Part shown: positions 7,014-10,222 of the stretch, piece after piece
How the letters are laid out: the number at the start of each line of letters is the position of its first letter
Numbering within the stretch: the stretch's first letter is position 1
Assembly (NCBI GenBank): GCA_003240795.1
Contig: QFNK01000036.1
Coordinates: forward strand, 1-10,222
Direction of reading: 5' to 3'
Length of the DNA: 10,222 bases
Origin: Micavibrio aeruginosavorus
GTDB lineage: Bacteria; Pseudomonadota; Alphaproteobacteria; Micavibrionales; Micavibrionaceae
Notes under the pieces: model-generated
The model's database searches: none
What the model saw: only the letters and a program-made list of their open reading frames with translations
Told to the model about the DNA's origin: nothing
Program-made: the position numbers and the translations under genes

Positions 7014-7040
7014 ATTATACAACCCATGGTATAAATTCAA
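7014..7040 (-). promoter_or_regulatory. Candidate promoter of the pilin-like gene
   Basis: On the minus strand a perfect TATAAT (+ strand 7014-7019) lies 15 bp downstream of TTGAAT (7035-7040). Transcription would begin near 7005-7010, giving a leader of about 25 bases before the ATG at 6982. The spacing is a little short, but this is the best sigma-70-type match in the window. It argues against translation starting at 7027, which would fall inside the promoter. Confidence 0.55.
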
Positions 7041-7082
7041 ATATGCTCATACCCGAATATGGCGAACACAGCCACGCCCGTT

Positions 7083-7107
7083 ATTCGTAAAATCAGCTTT
7101 ACCGAAT
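7083..7107. repeat. Imperfect inverted repeat in the pilin-like gene/dotA spacer
   Basis: ATTCGTAAA (7083-7091) pairs with TTTACCGAAT (7098-7107) apart from one bulged C, around a 6-base centre. A second small palindrome, GCGAAATTCGC, lies at 7133-7143, and GGGCGA is repeated at 7120-7125 and 7131-7136. These sit in the 205 bp between the divergent open frames, upstream of both candidate promoters, and could be regulator-binding sites. No T-tract follows, so a terminator is unlikely. Confidence 0.35.
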
Positions 7108-7193
7108 ATTACCCTTTACGGGCGATGATAGGGCGAAATTCGCAAACCCCGAACGCCGTATGATATTATTTAAGCACGATAAAAAGGTAATTT

Positions 7194-7209
7194 TGGACTA
7201 TACTGTCCA
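7194..7209 (+). promoter_or_regulatory. Palindrome around a candidate dotA -10 element
   Basis: TGGACTATACTGTCCA is a perfect 5-bp inverted repeat (TGGAC/GTCCA) enclosing TATACT (7199-7204), centred about 31 bp before the dotA ATG. The arrangement suits an operator overlapping a -10 box. No clear -35 is visible at 16-18 bp. The right part resembles the motif before the 167-residue orphan gene at 184-196. Confidence 0.4.
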
Positions 7210-7232
7210 TAGGGGATGCGCTCAGGGGGCCT

Positions 7233-10211
7233 ATGCTTAACAAGCCGTTGAATATAAACGCGAAAAGCGCGATCAAATATGCCGTACTACCCGGTATTTT
7301 GCCGCGCCTTCGCGATTTCGCGACGAGCGGCTTCGGCTTTCTGGCATTTTTGTTTGCCAACGTGTTTGGCGGCGTCCGCATTCTGCCGCCGGGTCACCGG
7401 TTCCTGAAACAGGAAAATATGGGCAAATTCGGTGTCATCGCCGTTATCCGCGAGGCCGCCGACCATATTCAGCTAAACCGGAAAAACATCGACAAGATTG
7501 TGATCTTCGGCATCCTGCTGTCCGCCGTAATCCTGCTCGCGCTTCAGTTTTTGCTTCTGGTACTGGCCCTGATGACCGGCCGCGCATTCGCCGAAACGCA
7601 AGGCGCCGCGTTCGACAGCATTTTTGTTACGAAATACCCCACCAGCGATATCGCCTTCCTCCTGCTGGATTACATTTTCGGCATTCCCGCAGCCGGCGCG
7701 ACCGGGATGGGGCCGAACCTCGGCTTCTTCGGCTCCGCTGCCATTCCGGCGGGATCGACCCCCTTCCACAACGGCCTTCACGAATTGTTCCTGTTCTACA
7801 ACATGGCCATTCTCGTCGTCGCAGTCCTGATCTTCCTCTATTACGTTTTTGTCGTCGTTGTCGAAACCGCACAAACCGGGGTTCCGTTCGGTCAGCGCTT
7901 TGCAAAAATCTACGCGCCGATCCGCCTCGTCATCGCGCTCGGACTTCTGGTACCGCTTAATTACGGCTTTAACGGCGCGCAGTATTTAACACTCGTCGCC
8001 GCAAAAATGGGATCGAGTTTTGCCACCAACGGATGGATCACCTACAACAGAAGCCTGAACAACCCGACAGGCATTGAAAATGAATCGCTGGTCGCCTTAC
8101 CGCGCTCTCCATCCATTCGCAAAATCGTGGAATTCTCCAGCGTCTATCACGCCTGCCGCGACATCTATGGGCAATTTGTCTACAAAAAAGAAGGCGCGAA
8201 CAGCGGCCCTACTGTTTGTATAAAACCTTACGTTATCGTAAACGGCAATGCGCAGGAATTTGTACAGTCCAGTTGCGCGGGAGAAACAAGCAGTTCCGGT
8301 TCAAGCCGTTATACATACCAGCAAGCGAAGAAAGACTTTGGGACGACCGAAATAGAAGTCGTTCTCGGTGAACTGGATAAAGAAAAACATGGGAGTTATG
8401 CAGGAGGCGTTTACCCTTATTGCGGGAAAATGACCATTTCTCTGACCCACAACAATCCAAGCATCTTCGACAATAATGCCTCTGCACAAGGGGGCGCAGG
8501 TCCTGTAGATGTTATTGATTACGGTCAAGCAAATGACATTGGCGGGAACATTCTTGACACTATAAGCAAACCGAACGCTGGCGGACAGGATAAAGCCCCA
8601 ATAGGCATCAACGCTGTAGAAAATATATACTATGGTACAGTTCAGGAATTGCTCGGCCAGAATAGCATGCGTGCCTCTGTCTTCAATGCCTTCGGAGAAC
8701 GTATGGCACGCAAAAGCCTTTCCAAAAATTTCCCCTGTCACCGTTCCGGCGAATTACAGGATGGGGGTTCGTGTCAAAGCGGCGACCTTCCGAAACAATC
8801 GGTTTTCGTTGAGCCCATCAAGCGGGTGGACGAAAATACACGATCCCTGGTCAAGATCGCATATGACACATATCGCAAAAACCTGAACCTGAAGCTGTCA
8901 GAAGATCTGGAGAGACGCGGATGGGGCGGTGCCGGCATCTGGTATAACAACATCGCTGATTTAAACGGCGCATTCACAGGCGCAGTTTACGCAACGCCTT
9001 CCGTGCGCCAGTTTCCGAGCGTCATGGAATTTGTTAAAAAAGAACGCCAGATACAGGACAAAGCTTCTTCCGCCTGCGAAATGTTCGAACCGCATATCAG
9101 CGCGAACAAGGCAATCGTGCTCAAGAATACAAAAGAAGATACCATTGCGCGCCTTCTCAACGAAACATACAGATACTTCAACTCCTGCACACCGCGTGAA
9201 AATGCGACCGGCGGACAGCGTGCGCAGGAAGGCGGCGGCACTGTTACTGAAGAAACAAAATCTCAGGGCGCGAACGTCATCATTATCGTCATCAAGGAAA
9301 TCTTCGGCCTCAACGGTCTTTTCGATCTGCGCGCGACATCAAAGCTTCAGGAAGAAACTGGCATGCCGCTGATACATCCGCTGGCCCAGCTATCCACAAT
9401 CGGTAAAAGCCTTGTTGAAAACGCCATCCGAAGCATGGCCATGGCCATCGGCGCCGCGTTCGGCAGCGGCATGGCATCTGCTCTCGACATCGGGATCGGC
9501 CCGGCGCTAGGCATGCTTAGCTCCATGTTCGTCAGTATCGCGACCATTGGGCTGACGGCAGGATTCATCCTTTTCTACATTTTGCCGTTCCTGCCGTTCC
9601 TCTATTTCTTCTTTGCCGTCGCGTCATGGGTAAAGTCCATATTCGAGGCAATGGTCGGCGTTCCCCTGTGGGCGCTCGCGCACATACGCATTGACGGTGA
9701 GGGCATCCCAGGACGCGCGGCGACCGGCGGATACTTCCTGCTTTTTGAAATCTTCCTGCGCCCCATCACCATCGTCTTTGGCTTGATCGCTGGTATTGCG
9801 GTTTTCGGCGCATCTGCAGCCGTCCTGAATTCTGTATTCGACATCGTCGTTGCCAACGTAACGGGCGTTCCTGCGGACGCGACCGGAGACACGACCATAG
9901 GAAGCATCGAAAGCTTCCGCCGCGGCGTGATCGATCAGTTCTTCTACACGATCATGTACACGATCCTTGTATACATGATGGCAACGGCGTCGTTCAAAAT
10001 GATTGACGCCGTTCCGGCAAACATCATGCGCTGGATCGGTTCGGGCGTGTCCAAGTTCAACGACAACGCGGAAGACCCGACAGGCGGCCTGACACAATAT
10101 GCAGCTCTGGGCGGCGCCCAGATCAGCGGGCAGGTCATGGGCGGTCTGAGTCAGGGCGCGAGCGGACTTGGTGCCGCATTGGGCAGCGTCGGCAAAGTGG
10201 CATCTAAGTAG
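7233..10211 (+). CDS. dotA: DotA/TraY-family type IV secretion inner-membrane protein
   Basis: Complete 992-residue polytopic membrane protein. In Dot/Icm and IncI conjugation systems DotA/TraY is a large inner-membrane component needed for transfer. Start ATG 7233 follows AGGGGG (7224-7229) at good spacing. Layout: a cytosolic-type N-terminus with RILPPGHRFL (49-58); TM around 88-113; the conserved stretch DIAFLLLDYIFGIP (139-152); TM about 190-210; the family-typical PFGQRFAKIYAPIRLVIALG (218-237) followed by NYGFNGAQYLTL and KMGSSFATNGW; a large soluble region (about 270-710); then a C-terminal bundle of several helices (about 728-750, 766-800, 833-870, 900-920) and a Gly/Ala/Ser-rich tail. 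All eight cysteines (308, 329, 348, 397, 502, 514, 615, 652) lie in the central soluble part, suggesting an oxidising, periplasmic location. That region is visibly AT-richer than the flanks. No other dot/icm/tra gene is in the window; the gene stops 11 bp before the edge, so the rest may follow. Confidence 0.88.
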   Translation: MLNKPLNINAKSAIKYAVLPGILPRLRDFATSGFGFLAFLFANVFGGVRILPPGHRFLKQENMGKFGVIAVIREAADHIQLNRKNIDKIVIFGILLSAVILLALQFLLLVLALMTGRAFAETQGAAFDSIFVTKYPTSDIAFLLLDYIFGIPAAGATGMGPNLGFFGSAAIPAGSTPFHNGLHELFLFYNMAILVVAVLIFLYYVFVVVVETAQTGVPFGQRFAKIYAPIRLVIALGLLVPLNYGFNGAQYLTLVAAKMGSSFATNGWITYNRSLNNPTGIENESLVALPRSPSIRKIVEFSSVYHACRDIYGQFVYKKEGANSGPTVCIKPYVIVNGNAQEFVQSSCAGETSSSGSSRYTYQQAKKDFGTTEIEVVLGELDKEKHGSYAGGVYPYCGKMTISLTHNNPSIFDNNASAQGGAGPVDVIDYGQANDIGGNILDTISKPNAGGQDKAPIGINAVENIYYGTVQELLGQNSMRASVFNAFGERMARKSLSKNFPCHRSGELQDGGSCQSGDLPKQSVFVEPIKRVDENTRSLVKIAYDTYRKNLNLKLSEDLERRGWGGAGIWYNNIADLNGAFTGAVYATPSVRQFPSVMEFVKKERQIQDKASSACEMFEPHISANKAIVLKNTKEDTIARLLNETYRYFNSCTPRENATGGQRAQEGGGTVTEETKSQGANVIIIVIKEIFGLNGLFDLRATSKLQEETGMPLIHPLAQLSTIGKSLVENAIRSMAMAIGAAFGSGMASALDIGIGPALGMLSSMFVSIATIGLTAGFILFYILPFLPFLYFFFAVASWVKSIFEAMVGVPLWALAHIRIDGEGIPGRAATGGYFLLFEIFLRPITIVFGLIAGIAVFGASAAVLNSVFDIVVANVTGVPADATGDTTIGSIESFRRGVIDQFFYTIMYTILVYMMATASFKMIDAVPANIMRWIGSGVSKFNDNAEDPTGGLTQYAALGGAQISGQVMGGLSQGASGLGAALGSVGKVASK

Positions 10212-10222
10212 GATCGCAAGGC

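Noticed and set aside
6983..7027. Longer start (ATG at 7027) for the pilin-like protein
   Set aside because: The ATG falls between a TTGAAT -35 and a perfect TATAAT -10 and has no ribosome site, and the extra residues precede the basic tip of the prepilin-like helix. It remains possible, but I consider it less likely.
7028..7232. Small RNA or tRNA in the adhesin/dotA spacer
   Set aside because: No cloverleaf, no strong stem and no T-tract terminator; the short repeats are better explained as regulatory sites.

Overview
The window reads as a stretch of chromosome from an alphaproteobacterium. The evidence is an XseA tail, an EttA-type ABC-F ATPase, an alphaproteobacterial-style chemoreceptor hairpin, and a DotA/TraY-family protein of the kind seen in alphaproteobacterial lineages with an IncI/Dot-Icm-like type IV secretion system. 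A Micavibrio-like or Rhodospirillales-like source would fit, but that is inference and not shown by the sequence. I saw no tRNA, rRNA, CRISPR array, insertion sequence or integrase. No frameshift or broken gene was found.

Left part (1-2579, + strand): the 3' end of xseA (exonuclease VII large subunit) is followed by an orphan 167-residue protein that I do not recognise, which ends in a clear hairpin terminator. Next comes a 558-residue transmembrane methyl-accepting chemotaxis protein. A symmetric A-run/stem/T-run terminator closes that gene and also serves the converging genes on the other strand.

Middle (2593-5807): on the minus strand there is a two-gene unit, terA then terD, encoding calcium-binding tellurite/stress-resistance family proteins without the usual terB, terC, terE or terZ beside them. 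Divergent from terA, across a 78-bp spacer, is ettA, the translational throttle ABC-F ATPase, with all ATPase motifs intact.

Right part (5804-10222): this is the most unusual part. A minus-strand gene overlaps the end of ettA by 4 bp. It encodes a pilin-like protein with a hydrophobic N-terminal helix, a pilin/pseudopilin-like head, a segment like the collar motif of phage tail fibres, and a cysteine-rich C-terminal domain. It looks like a PilV-type pilus-tip adhesin. Diverging from it across a 205-bp (250-bp to the preferred start) spacer with inverted repeats and promoter-like sites is a complete 992-residue DotA/TraY-family inner-membrane protein with a large, cysteine-containing central domain. 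The pairing suggests a surface adhesin and a conjugation-like secretion system that work in contact with other cells.
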